A stretch of DNA of 64,000 bases from Typha latifolia (Eukaryota > Streptophyta > Magnoliopsida > Poales > Typhaceae). Under the pieces are notes generated by a model. It made no database searches, was not told the DNA's origin, and saw only the letters and a program-made list of their open reading frames with translations. The stretch is from the NCBI GenBank assembly GCA_019914945.1, contig CM034110.1, forward strand, positions 3,973,001-4,037,000. The letters run 5' to 3'. How positions within the stretch are numbered: position 1 is the first letter of the stretch; each line of letters begins with the position of its first letter. Shown here in pieces: positions 12,190-21,192 of this stretch. A program made the translations under genes and the position numbers.

Positions 12190-13560
12190 CTCAAATGAGT
12201 TTAGGTACTACTATTGAATTGTCTAATTTATTAGATAACTTTTCTGGACTGTTTGAGGAGCCGTAGGAGTTACTGCCGAGGAGAGCGGCGGACTATCACA
12301 TAGAGATTGTACCCGGGGCTGCACCGACGAATGTGAGGCCATATCGGTATCCACATGTGTAAAAAGAAGTTATCTCAAAAATGGTAGCCGAGATGTTTGA
12401 GCAAGGTCTCATACAACTAAGTCATAGCTTATACTCATCCCCCGTGCTTTTGGTGTGAAAAAAGGACGGGACACAACGTTTTTGTGTCGACTATCGAGCA
12501 CTTAATGCTATTACCGTCAAGGACTAGTATCCCATTCCTATTATCGAGGAGTTGTGGACGAGCTTGGAGGGGCGACTATATTTAGTAAGCTTGACTTGAG
12601 GGCCAGGTATCATCAAATTAGAGTTCACCCGGCGAATATGCATAAAACTACATTTCGGACGTCGGACGGGCATTACGAGTTCCGAGTGATGCCTTTTGGT
12701 CTCACCAATGCTCCAGCTACCTTTCAAGGCCTCATGAATGATATGTTTTGGCCTCTCTTGCGAAAGTATGTCTTAGTATTTTTCGACGATATTTTGGTGT
12801 ATAGCAAGACTGAATTGGAGCATTGGCGGCATTTAGAGGATGTGTTGAATTTGTTGAAGAAAAATCAATTGAAGATCAAGAAGTCCAAGTGCCTATGGGG
12901 AGTATCACAAGTGGAGTATTTAGGCCACATCATTTTAGTAGATGGTATAGCGGCGGATCCTCAAAAGGTTGCATGTATGACTGCTTAGCCTATTCCTACT
13001 ACTACCACTGGATTGAGAGGATTTTTGGGGATGATAGGATATTATCGACGCTTCATCGCCGGATATGGCAAGATCGCTGCTCCTCTCACTTCTTTGTTGA
13101 AAAAGGACTCTTTTAGATGGACGGATGAAGCCACTTCAACCTTTAAAAAATTAAAAATAGCAACGACGACGACGCCCGTTTTAGCACTACCTGACTTCAC
13201 CAAAAAGTTCATTGTGAAATGTGATGCATCGGGTGTTAGTATATGAGCTGTACTAATGCAAGGAGGATGTCCCATAGATTTTCTTAGTAAGGCTTTGTCA
13301 AAAAAATCTCAGCAATTATCGACTTATGAGAGAGAGATATTGACAATTCTGGATACAGTGACAAAGTGGAGGCCTTATTTGATTGGTAGATGATTCATTA
13401 TAAGAACCGATCAAAGGAGCCTTCCACACTCTGGCACAGCAAAGATAGGTCACAAAATATCTAGGATATGATTATGAAATCCAATACAAGAAGGGAACGG
13501 AAAATAGAACGTCGGATGCACTATAGCGCCAACCCGATACCACCGAGCTTGCAGCCTATT
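12190..13560 (+). pseudogene. Reverse transcriptase and RNase H of gypsy A
   Basis: RT motifs in order: a decayed KKDGTQRFCVDYRALN (about 12460-12510), TIFSKLDLRARYHQIRVH (12573-12627), FRVMPFGLTNAPATFQ (about 12680-12727), FFDDILVYS catalytic box (about 12780-12806), and QVEYLGHII. RNase H begins with ALPDFTKKFIVKCDASG at about 13190. Stops lie at 12986-12988, near 13111 and at 13244-13246, and a single-base deletion lies near 12551. The catalytic DD pair is intact. Confidence 0.8.
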
Positions 13561-13589
13561 CTTCTCCTATATTTCCCTTCCTTGACGAG

Positions 13590-14450
13590 TTGAGGTGTGC
13601 ATATACATCTGACCTAGATATTTTGAGATTGTTGCAGGAGGTGATGGATTATTCAGAGTGCCATTCCGAGTTGAAGAATCGAGGTGGTTTGCTGCTGGAT
13701 CGCGGATGCATTCGGGTGCCTGCAAATGATGGATTGTGGCAGAAATTATTGGAGCATTTCAACCAAACTCCAGAGGATGGTCATTAGGGTGTCTTGAGGA
13801 CTTATGGGAGGATATCTCAGAGTTGCACATGACAAGGATTGAGGCGGGATGTGAGGAGTTTTGCCTGTGCTTGCGAAGTCTGTCAAAGGGCTAAAGCAAC
13901 CACCTTAAAACTGGCCGGATTACAGCCTTTACCTATATTGGACCATATTTGGGAGTACATTTCTATGGATTTTATAGAGGGTCTTCTACTGAAACGTGAT
14001 TATTCCATTATCTTTGTAGTGGTTGACAAATTAAGCAAGTATGCATATTTTTTGGTATTGTCATTCATTTTCAGCCAAGTCGGTGACTAAAATCTTTGTT
14101 AGAGATGTTGTTCGGTTAAATGGCATGCCATGCACGATTGTCTCGGATTATGATCGTGTATTTATGAGCGACTTTTGGACTGAGTTTTTTAGATTGTAGG
14201 GGACTTGATTGAACTTTAGTTCGGCTTACCATCCACAGACAGACGGTCAAACTGAGGTGGTCAATCGAGTCATTGAGCAGTATTTGAGGTGCTTTGTTGG
14301 AGAGATACCGAGATGATAGTTGGAGTTCTTACCGTGGGCTGAGTGGTCTTATAACACCGCCTATCATAGCAGTATTAACATGACTCCATTTGAGGTCGTG
14401 TATGGACGCACGACTCCGACGTTGTGCGCTTATGATCTAGTGGCATCTGT
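13590..14450 (+). pseudogene. Integrase of gypsy A
   Basis: The N-terminal HHCC zinc finger is visible (LLEHF ... EDGH ... CEVCQRAKA, about 13750-13900). The catalytic core has the first Asp in SMDFIEGL (about 13963), the second near VSDYDRVF (about 14141), and the region around the catalytic Glu in [20 protein letters not shown] (about 14224-14283). Several stops interrupt it. Confidence 0.8.
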
Positions 14451-14999
14451 AGACCGGACAGAGGTGGACTTAGCGTTGATGGATAGAGATGCCACATTGA
14501 GGAGGTTGCATGCTCATCTTAAACTTGCTCAAAACCGCATGAAGCAAGTTTATGATCGTAGCCATAAGGAGCAGGAGTTCAACATCGACAGTTGGGTATT
14601 TGTGAGGGTGCAACCATATTGACATGTGACCTTGCATCCGATGCGTAACCAAAAGATAGCACATCGCTACTTTGGTCAGTTTTGTGTGTTAGAGTGTATT
14701 GCTCCTGTTGTATATCATTTAGAGCTGCCGGAGGGGTCGAGAGTGCATCCTGTCTTTCATGTTTCATTGTTGAGAGAGTGCATTGGAGATCTTGTTAGAT
14801 CGGTTCTATCCCATTAGAGGAGATAGAGATCATAGAGCCAATTTGTGTAGTTGCTAGGCGCCGACGATGACATGGTACTAGATTGGAGATGGAGATTCTA
14901 GTTGAGTGGCTTGGCAAGCCATCTGATGAGGTGACATGAGAGTTAGAGACTGATATCATGGAGCGTTTCACTAACTTTTAACCTTGAGGGCAAGGTGGG
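14451..14999 (+). pseudogene. Integrase C-terminus and chromodomain of gypsy A
   Basis: MKQVYDRSHKEQEF ... VHPVFHVSLLREC is the conserved integrase C-terminal module. ILVEWLGKPSDEVT-x-ELETDIM at about 14897-14962 is a chromodomain, which in this family guides insertion to methylated-histone heterochromatin. It has stops in the tryptophan position and at the end. Confidence 0.7.
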
Positions 15000-15014
15000 G
15001 GAAGTGTGGTGGGC
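14992..15014 (+). other. Polypurine tract of gypsy A
   Basis: A purine-rich run (AAGGTGGGGGAAGTGTGGTG) sits immediately before the LTR start TGATAC at 15015. It is the plus-strand primer for reverse transcription. Confidence 0.7.
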
Positions 15015-15876
15015 TGATACACTTAGTTAAGATCTTTTCTTATTGCATTAGTTATTTATTTTCATTAAAATAAAATTCCTGTAGGTCACATTCGAATGCA
15101 AGAGGGGTCGCGTTCGAACGCCCTTGCGAATGCCTGCATTATATTCGCAAATACATAGAACGCATATTGTGCATTCGAACGTGGTCGAGCGAGTTCGAAC
15201 GCCCATGTTCGAAACTCTTCATCGTGTTCGCACAGACAGAGATGGAGCTTTTTGGGTGTATTCGAATGCGATCGGGCGCGTTCAAACGCGATCGACGAGA
15301 ATCCTCTAGAATTAGGGTTTCATATTGTTTTCGAACTTGTTGGCTAGCCTCTATAAATATGTGGATGGCAGCCAACTTCATTATGCTATTGGATTATTGA
15401 TTTTTGCCTCTTATCTTCTCTCTAGACTTCTCCCTCCTCCCTCTTCACCATCGTTCTACCTCTATAGTTGGCAAGAATTCTCCTAACTTCTAATCTCCCT
15501 CGACTGTTGAGCTACCCCTCTTCTTTGGGATCTCGACCACTTCGTTCCCTTCATCTACTTCCCTTAATCACTTTCACAATCCACTCTCATCTCCATATCC
15601 ATCCTTAACCTTAACATCCACTCCACCTGTTACCACCACTATTACCCACATTATTTCGTATTTTCGTCCCTATTAAAGTTCGAATCTGCAAAGGGCATAA
15701 ATACAAAAGTTGTAGATAAGGAAGTTACGAATCTAAGACAATTGTTTTCGTAATTTTCGAACTAGTGGAGAATATCTGACAAATATTTTTCAACGATTGC
15801 GCGGACTGATTTCTTTAATACATTCAAATCTTGAAGGAATCGTAGCATAGCCTATCTTTAGTACAAGAACCTATCA
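15015..15876 (+). repeat. 3' LTR of gypsy A
   Basis: 862 bp starting TGATACACTTAG and ending CCTATCA, with a TGATA/TATCA terminal inverted repeat. It holds GCGTTCGAACGC at 15110-15121 and several degenerate copies up to 15300. CTATAAATATG at 15351-15361 is the likely promoter TATA. It is followed by AGCAGAAC-free CT-rich leader sequence. Confidence 0.85.
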
Positions 15877-16489
15877 CTTAGACGAGGGGAAAGGAGGGCT
15901 GAGTGTAGGGCGTCATCCATAAGAGAGAAAGAGAGGTCGAAGGGAGAAGAGGGAGAGAGGAAGGGAGGAGAAATTAGGTTATAAGAATAATAATCCAGTC
16001 ATGCCCTTTAATTTGGTGGCCAACCCTTATTTATAAGTTGGCCATGGTACAATGTGATTTGGCTGACCCAAATACATCGAGATAAGTTAATTAGAAAGAG
16101 TTCAAAAGCAACATGCAGTTATAAAGCAAATTCTATCCTACAAAACAACCAAAGGATGCAAAAGCAAAACTAAGTGCAATTCGACCAAGAGGATTTTAGA
16201 CCCTATGGTTCGACCACCATCTAGCCCGAGGTAACAATGTCCGGCCCTAGTTGTATCATAATTATATGACTTGACTAAACCCATTAATCAATTTAGCAAC
16301 TTGAGTACATATTTAGTAGGTATCAAGTCTACGATTGAAACAAAATGGCAGTGCTAAAATAGTAAATGGCTCAGTAAGGATAACTAGGCTTGACCTAAGG
16401 AGCCAAATGCCCTTAAATGTGATCCGATCTAATCTGATTCGTATCATTATTTTATAGAAATGTTCATTAATTCATCGTCGGGCATATTT
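15877..16489. other. No gene seen between gypsy A and the satellite-like block
   Basis: A purine-rich start (15885-15965) is followed by AT-rich sequence without repeats or long frames that I can recognise. It may be the original insertion site of gypsy A. Confidence 0.4.
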
Positions 16490-16693
16490 AGCGTAAATTG
16501 TTAAGTTGGTAAGCTCTTTAATAATCTTATTTTTTTTTATCTAAAGCTCATCACTCAATTTTACAGCGGTATTAGGTTATTTCAAAAAGTTTTGAGCCAT
16601 TTTGCTTGTTCCAAAAAGTTTATTCATTCTCGGTTGTGTTGATTTACCCTAAACTGCTATGAGTTTGTCTCCTATTTCATGATCTTATTTTTT
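16490..16693. repeat. Diverged satellite-like repeat, left part
   Basis: Contains AAACTGCTATGAGTT followed by CTATTTCATGATCTTATTTTT, and about 157 bp earlier AAATTGTTAAGTTGGT ... AATCTTATTTTTTTT. The same unit recurs at 26858-27370, so the gypsy/copia nest between 16694 and 26857 sits inside a block of this repeat. Confidence 0.55.
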
Positions 16694-16870
16694 TGATACA
16701 CTTAGTTAGAGTCTTTTCTTATTGCATTATTTATTTATTTTCTTTAAAATAAAATTTCTATAGGTCGCGTTCGAATGCAGAATGGGGCGCATTCGAACGC
16801 CTTTGCAAATGCCTGTATCAGTTTGCAAAAATAGAGAACGCGAAATATGCATTCGAACGCGGTCGGGTGC
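16694..16870 (+). repeat. 5' fragment of an A-type gypsy LTR
   Basis: Begins exactly at the LTR terminus TGATACACTTAGTTAG and follows the A LTR to GGTCGGGTGC. There it is cut by an inverted LTR fragment. Confidence 0.75.
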
Positions 16871-17244
16871 TGATAGGGTCTACGGTACCAAAAGATAGGC
16901 TCTAATACCAATGATAAAGTACGATACCAAATTGATAGGCTCTGATACTAATGATAAGGCTACGGAACGATTCCTTCAAGATTTAGATTTATTGCAGGAA
17001 GTAGTCCGCGCAACCGAGGGAAAAGACTCATAAAAAATTCTCCCATAGTCAACAAATTACGAAACTAAGTGGAATCGATCCATAACTCCCTGATCTATGT
17101 TTATCGTATTTAACCCTTCGCAGATACATACTGCAATAGAGACAAAATTACGCTTTAGTGCGGATGATGGTTGTGGTGACGGGTGGAGTGGATGTTAGGG
17201 TTATGGATGGTAATGGAGATGAAGGTGGATGGGTGATGTCATTT
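16871..17244 (-). repeat. Inverted A-type LTR 3' end with four PBS-tail units
   Basis: Read on the minus strand, 17244-16952 is the 3' part of an A-type LTR, including the complement of GGGTGGAGTGGATGTTAGG. It ends in CTTATCA. It is followed by four PBS-like modules at 16933-16950, 16912-16929, 16893-16910 and 16871-16890. Each is built like TGGTATCAGAGCCTATCA and they are spaced by one to three bases. Confidence 0.75.
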
Positions 17245-17245
17245 A

Positions 17246-17588
17246 AGTTCGACATCGGCAGTTGGGTATTTTGAGGGTACAACTGTATCGATAGGAGTTC
17301 GACATCGACAGTTTATGAAGCAAGTTTATGATTGCAACCATTGAGAGCAGAAGTTCAACATCGACAATTGGGTGTTTGTGAGGGTAGAACCGTACCGACA
17401 GGTGACCTTGCGTCCGATGCATAATCAGAAGTTAGCACATCGCTACTTTGGTCTGTTTCGAGTGTTAGAGCATATCGGTCTGGTTGCATATCATTTGGTG
17501 CTACCTGAGGGGTCGAGAGTACATCCTATCTTCCATGTTTCATTGCTAAGGGAGCGGATTGTAGATCATCAGGTCGTTGGATCAGTTC
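17246..17588 (+). pseudogene. Gypsy A2 integrase C-terminus, left half
   Basis: VFVRVEPYRQVTLRPM ... HRYFGLFRVLEHIG ... LPEGSRVHPIFHVSLLRERI matches the end of integrase in elements A and B. A small duplication of the GACATCGRCAG segment occurs at 17246-17310. The copia element splits the frame at 17588, and the rest continues at 26455. Confidence 0.8.
17584..17588 (+). other. Target-site duplication AGTTC, left copy
   Basis: The same five bases follow the other end of the copia element at 26455-26459. The intact paralogue in gypsy B reads GGATCAGTTCTACC at 43311, which confirms the pre-insertion sequence. Confidence 0.9.
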
Positions 17589-18572
17589 TGAAAAAATCCC
17601 TAAACACAAGTATGTATCTAAATACTAGGCAATGATATCACTCGTTCGCTTAAGTAAAATTCCGTAGAAATATTAAGAACGAAAGCAGAGATGAACGCCA
17701 AGATTTTAACGTGGAAAAACCCAAACGGGAAAAAATCACGGATCCAAACTCGGATCAAAACTAATCACTAGAATAGTAGCAGTTACAAGACTAACTCACA
17801 AAACAACCCGTCGATCCAAACGACTTTGTTCCTCTCAGTCTTGCTCGCTAGAACCCACGATTCACCGCTTCTCGTGATTGAAGTCCAACCTCAGTAACCC
17901 TCGAGATTGATCTTTCGTCTAGATAGCCCTACCCTAGAGATAGGGCATCACAATCCTTATATATGATCTCCAAGATAGAGCCAAATCCAAGTCTTATCCG
18001 TACTCACGAAAGTCCAATTTTATCAAACTTCGTTGGTGCGTTCCAACGCGGCCCGGGTGCGTTCGAACGACATGACTTGAACTCAGGTTTGTTCGAACGG
18101 GCCCGAGTGCGTTCGAACGCGACAACTTGAATTCTTTAGATTGCGTTCGAACGCGTTTGTGAACGCAGCTCTCGGTCTGTGTGAACGTAGTACCCGCGTT
18201 CGAACGCGTTTGTGAACGCGGCTCTTTGTCTGTGTGAACGCAGTACCCGCATTCGAATGCGTTTGTGAACGCGGCTCTCTATCTGTGTGAACGCAGTACC
18301 CGCGTTCGAACGCGTTTATGAACGCGGCTCTCTGTCTGTGTGAACGCAGTACCCGCGTTCGAACGCATTTGTGAACGCGGCTCTCTGTCTGTGTGAACGC
18401 AGTACCCGCGTTCGAACGCGTTTGTGAACGCGGTGTGAACTCGACGGCTTTTCTCCAATAATCTTGCAATTCTTCAAACCAGAGATATTCTAGACTTGTG
18501 TAAAGCTCATATACATGAAAAAATACACTTAGAATATTTTGTACACAATTGCCAACAAATAAAAACCTAACA
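17589..18572 (-). repeat. Copia 3' LTR
   Basis: 984 bp; on the minus strand it runs TGTTAGG ... TTTTTTCA. It carries the 53-bp tandem array and lacks a 97-bp segment that is present in the other LTR. Confidence 0.9.
18145..18440. repeat. 53-bp tandem array in the copia 3' LTR
   Basis: Units start at 18145, 18198, 18251, 18304, 18357 and 18410, the last one partial. Each unit opens with GTTCGAACGCGTTTGTGAAC and continues GCGGCTCTCTGTCTGTGTGA-ACGCAGTACCCGC. The array is CpG-rich and built of the palindrome CGTTCGAACG. Long open frames across it are a by-product of the period. Confidence 0.95.
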
Positions 18573-18592
18573 ATCTCCCCCTTTGGCAATTT
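18573..18592 (-). other. Copia polypurine tract
   Basis: The minus strand reads TTGCCAAAGGGGGAGAT directly before the LTR start TGTTAGG, the classic Sirevirus form. Further tracts of the same type lie at 18862-18873, 18897-18906 and 19078-19086 (plus coordinates). Confidence 0.85.
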
Positions 18593-18987
18593 GTGACAAA
18601 ACACCTAGGTTACAAGTTATTACAAAGACTTCAAATGAGCAATCAACAAGACTAGAATATTTTGCACATCAATCCCTGCAAATAAACATATACCAATCCA
18701 AGATCAAGTGAAAATAACTTGAAATGAATAAACAATCTAACCACAAGTTATCAATGGAGCATAAGTTCAAACATACTTAAACAGACAAAGTTCACAATTT
18801 CTCCAAGCAAAGTTATAAGCAAGATAAGAAAGACAAAAAGACTAATAAACTCCCTCTATTGCCATGCTCCCCCCTACACACCTAGACACCTAGACACTCT
18901 CCCCCTTTTTGCCACAAATGCTAAAGACTAGGAGCTCGAAGGAAACTAACGCTGAAGAATCGTCAACACAGAGTCAAGTACAGTCCC

Positions 18988-19976
18988 CTAACGAGCTTGC
19001 TCAGCTCGTAAATCAGTCACTGCCGAATGGAGATCCCGCACTTGAGTACTAAGCTGATCGAAACGATTAGAGTACTGTGGTAACTCCCCCTTAGAGTGAG
19101 ATGTGTCACCGTCAGAGCTATCATCAGAACTGTCAAGGTGCGATGAGCGACCAGCGGCGGAAGAGAACGGCTTGAGAGGAGACGACTGGTCGTGAGCTTG
19201 ACTCCACTTAAGAGTAATCTGATCCAACGGTTTGTGCGAAGTAACGGAAGGTTCCGAAGCATCCACACGCACCCCACTCTGAGTGCACAAATTCGTAATA
19301 AAGATGCTAATCGGTAACCCTTCACGAGGTGCTTCTTTCTGTGCAGCTGTGAGAATCGAATCATAGATCACTGCAGCCAAATCAACAGAGACTCCAGATA
19401 ACATTGCATGAAGAACGAATGCACGATCTAGACTGATACTGGAATGTCGAGTCTTGGGAGTAACGTTGGACAAACAAAATAGGTGAAGCATGCGAGCCAC
19501 TGGTGTCAGTTTCGCATGCAGCATCATGTTTCCCTTCCAACGTTCCCTTTGATCGCATTGTGCAAAGCATATTCATCGACATTAGGAAGTGGAGCAAACG
19601 TGGGATACTGGAACTCACCATCAGGAAGACGAAGTTCAGGACGAATAACATCAGAGTCCAAGTATACAGACACCCCACGAACAGTAGAACGAATACAGCG
19701 TTCTAAAACTGTGGCATTACAAAAGAATTCGCGAACAACTTCCACATAAGCAGTCCCGCTCATCCGACACACCGATAACCATCCTCGCTCAGTAAATATC
19801 TGTTCGATCCCCAAAGATGAAAAATCGGAAATGACCACGGGTCGTTCACAAATAATAGGACGGGTATCAAAATTATGTTTATATCGTCCTGCAGCCGTTG
19901 AAGTAGAAAACTTTGGGGCCGAAGATGGTGACGAAGGCGGCCTAGGTTTCTTGGAAACTACAGCTTTCCTAGGCAT
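18988..19976 (-). pseudogene. Third ORF of the copia element, plant transposon protein type
   Basis: Begins MPRKAVVSKKPRPPSSPSS at 19976 and ends at 18988, about 330 residues, with a one-base frameshift near 19530. The pattern includes FTERGWLSVCR, YVEVVREFFCN, TVRGVSVYLDS, LTPVARMLHLFCLSN, RAFVLHAMLSGVSVDLA and ISIFITNLCTQSGV. It is what I know from the plant family annotated as putative plant transposon protein (Transposase_32). A serine/acid-rich linker and a coiled C-terminus (FDQLSTQVRDLHSAVTDLRA) follow. It lies between pol and the 3' LTR in the sense direction, the place of the env-like ORF in Sireviruses. There is no obvious membrane segment. Function is unknown. Confidence 0.7.
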
Positions 19977-21192
19977 TCTGGAGAAAGAAACAAGATACAA
20001 GATTCAATACATGCCCAAAGCAACCAAAAAAAAATAAAACAAGAAATCAAAAAAAATCAAGAAACCATGAAGGCCCTAAATGAAATCCATCATCCACTTG
20101 AAAACACTAAGATATCACGTTCAATCACACAAGAAACATCGCGTTCGAACTCAAAAATCTGTGTTCGAACGCCTTTTTTTTTTTTTTAAGTAAAAAGTCT
20201 AAAAAAAATCAAAAAATCTTTTTGGAGATGCACTTCTAGAAATTCAAAATAGATTCAAGACATAGAATATGACAATCAAATGAAATAAGTCATACACAGA
20301 TCAACCAAATCATCAAAAGCATATTATAATCAATTCTAATGCATCACTCAAAATTAAATTAATCTTGATTGATCATAACAATATGCATATGCAAGGTGAG
20401 TATAGATAACATGAAACATTCTTCTTAAATAAACTTTCCTATTTAAACAATGATACTACACAGTAGTCAAACCAACTTAGTATTGAAATTTGCACTTTTC
20501 GACTTATTCTCCATAACCGAATAGGAATTTTTTCTGTATATTTTTTTTTATAAATAAACCATATAGGTGCAATGATGACTTTCACACATGAGTAGGTAGC
20601 CATTTTCTTGTAGTACAAATCAAACAATGTGCCAGAATATATACACAAATAGCAAAAATTTTATTTAATTTGCAAGTAATGTACTGAGTCAAACTAGACT
20701 CTAAACAAGATGGCTTTCACACTAACTCATTGTAGCCCTTTTCATTGATCTTTTATGAACACATTTGTGATGTCTAAGCATGAGATCAAACTGTGCAAAT
20801 CAAGGTCAATAGTGAGCTATTTAAAAAGAATTTCATGATGTCATGCTCACTCAAGAATATACACACGTTATGAGTGCATTAATTTCAGTATAATTATCAT
20901 AGAAGTCGAGAGAGTGAATAACTCAGAAATGATACAATATACTACAAGATGACAAAATTGACTATAATAACTCATAATCAAGAGAAAAATTATATTTATA
21001 TGTCAAGAGTATATTATTGAATCTAGGAGTGCATCAAAAAATTTGTTTTATATGACAAACACTCTCGACAAATCTGAAACTAAAAACAAAAGAAAATTTC
21101 AGAGTAAAGAAAACCTAAAACAAAAGGAAAAGAAAATAGTAAAAAAAATTAAACATGCAAACCAAAACACGCAAACCAAAACAAAAAGAAAA
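19977..21192 (-). other. Non-coding spacer between pol and the third ORF
   Basis: AT-rich and without coding frames. The segments AGGTGCAATGATGACTTTCA (20566) and AAGATGGCTTTCACACTAAC (20708) recur in the copia relic at 1749 and 1869. Sequence conservation without coding in both elements suggests structural or packaging roles, but that is inference. Confidence 0.6.

Larger units (their letters stand above)
10155..15876 (+). mobile_element. Ty3/gypsy chromodomain element A, 5' LTR lost
   Basis: In order: an LTR tail of about 50 bp ending in CTATCA at 10203, the primer-binding site, gag with zinc knuckle, protease, reverse transcriptase, RNase H, integrase, chromodomain, polypurine tract and a full 3' LTR. 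Domain order (integrase last, then chromodomain) marks it as a Ty3/gypsy chromovirus, probably of the Tekay/Del or Reina kind. The frame is broken by at least ten stops and several single-base indels, so it is inactive. No target duplication can be shown because the 5' LTR is almost gone. Confidence 0.88.

Noticed and set aside
15124..15400. Overlapping frames on both strands
   Set aside because: They lie within the gypsy A LTR and arise from the palindromic TTCGAA repeats.
18145..18440. TTCGAA copies as heat-shock elements
   Set aside because: Heat-shock elements need TTC and GAA spaced by two bases. Here they abut, so the motif does not fit.
18145..18440. CRISPR-like array
   Set aside because: The units are contiguous tandem repeats without unique spacers, and they lie inside a plant LTR.
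18083..18604. 173-codon minus-strand frame rich in Arg, Thr and His
   Set aside because: It is the 53-bp LTR array read through. The same happens at 25954-26497. The period is not a multiple of three, so no protein repeat is conserved.
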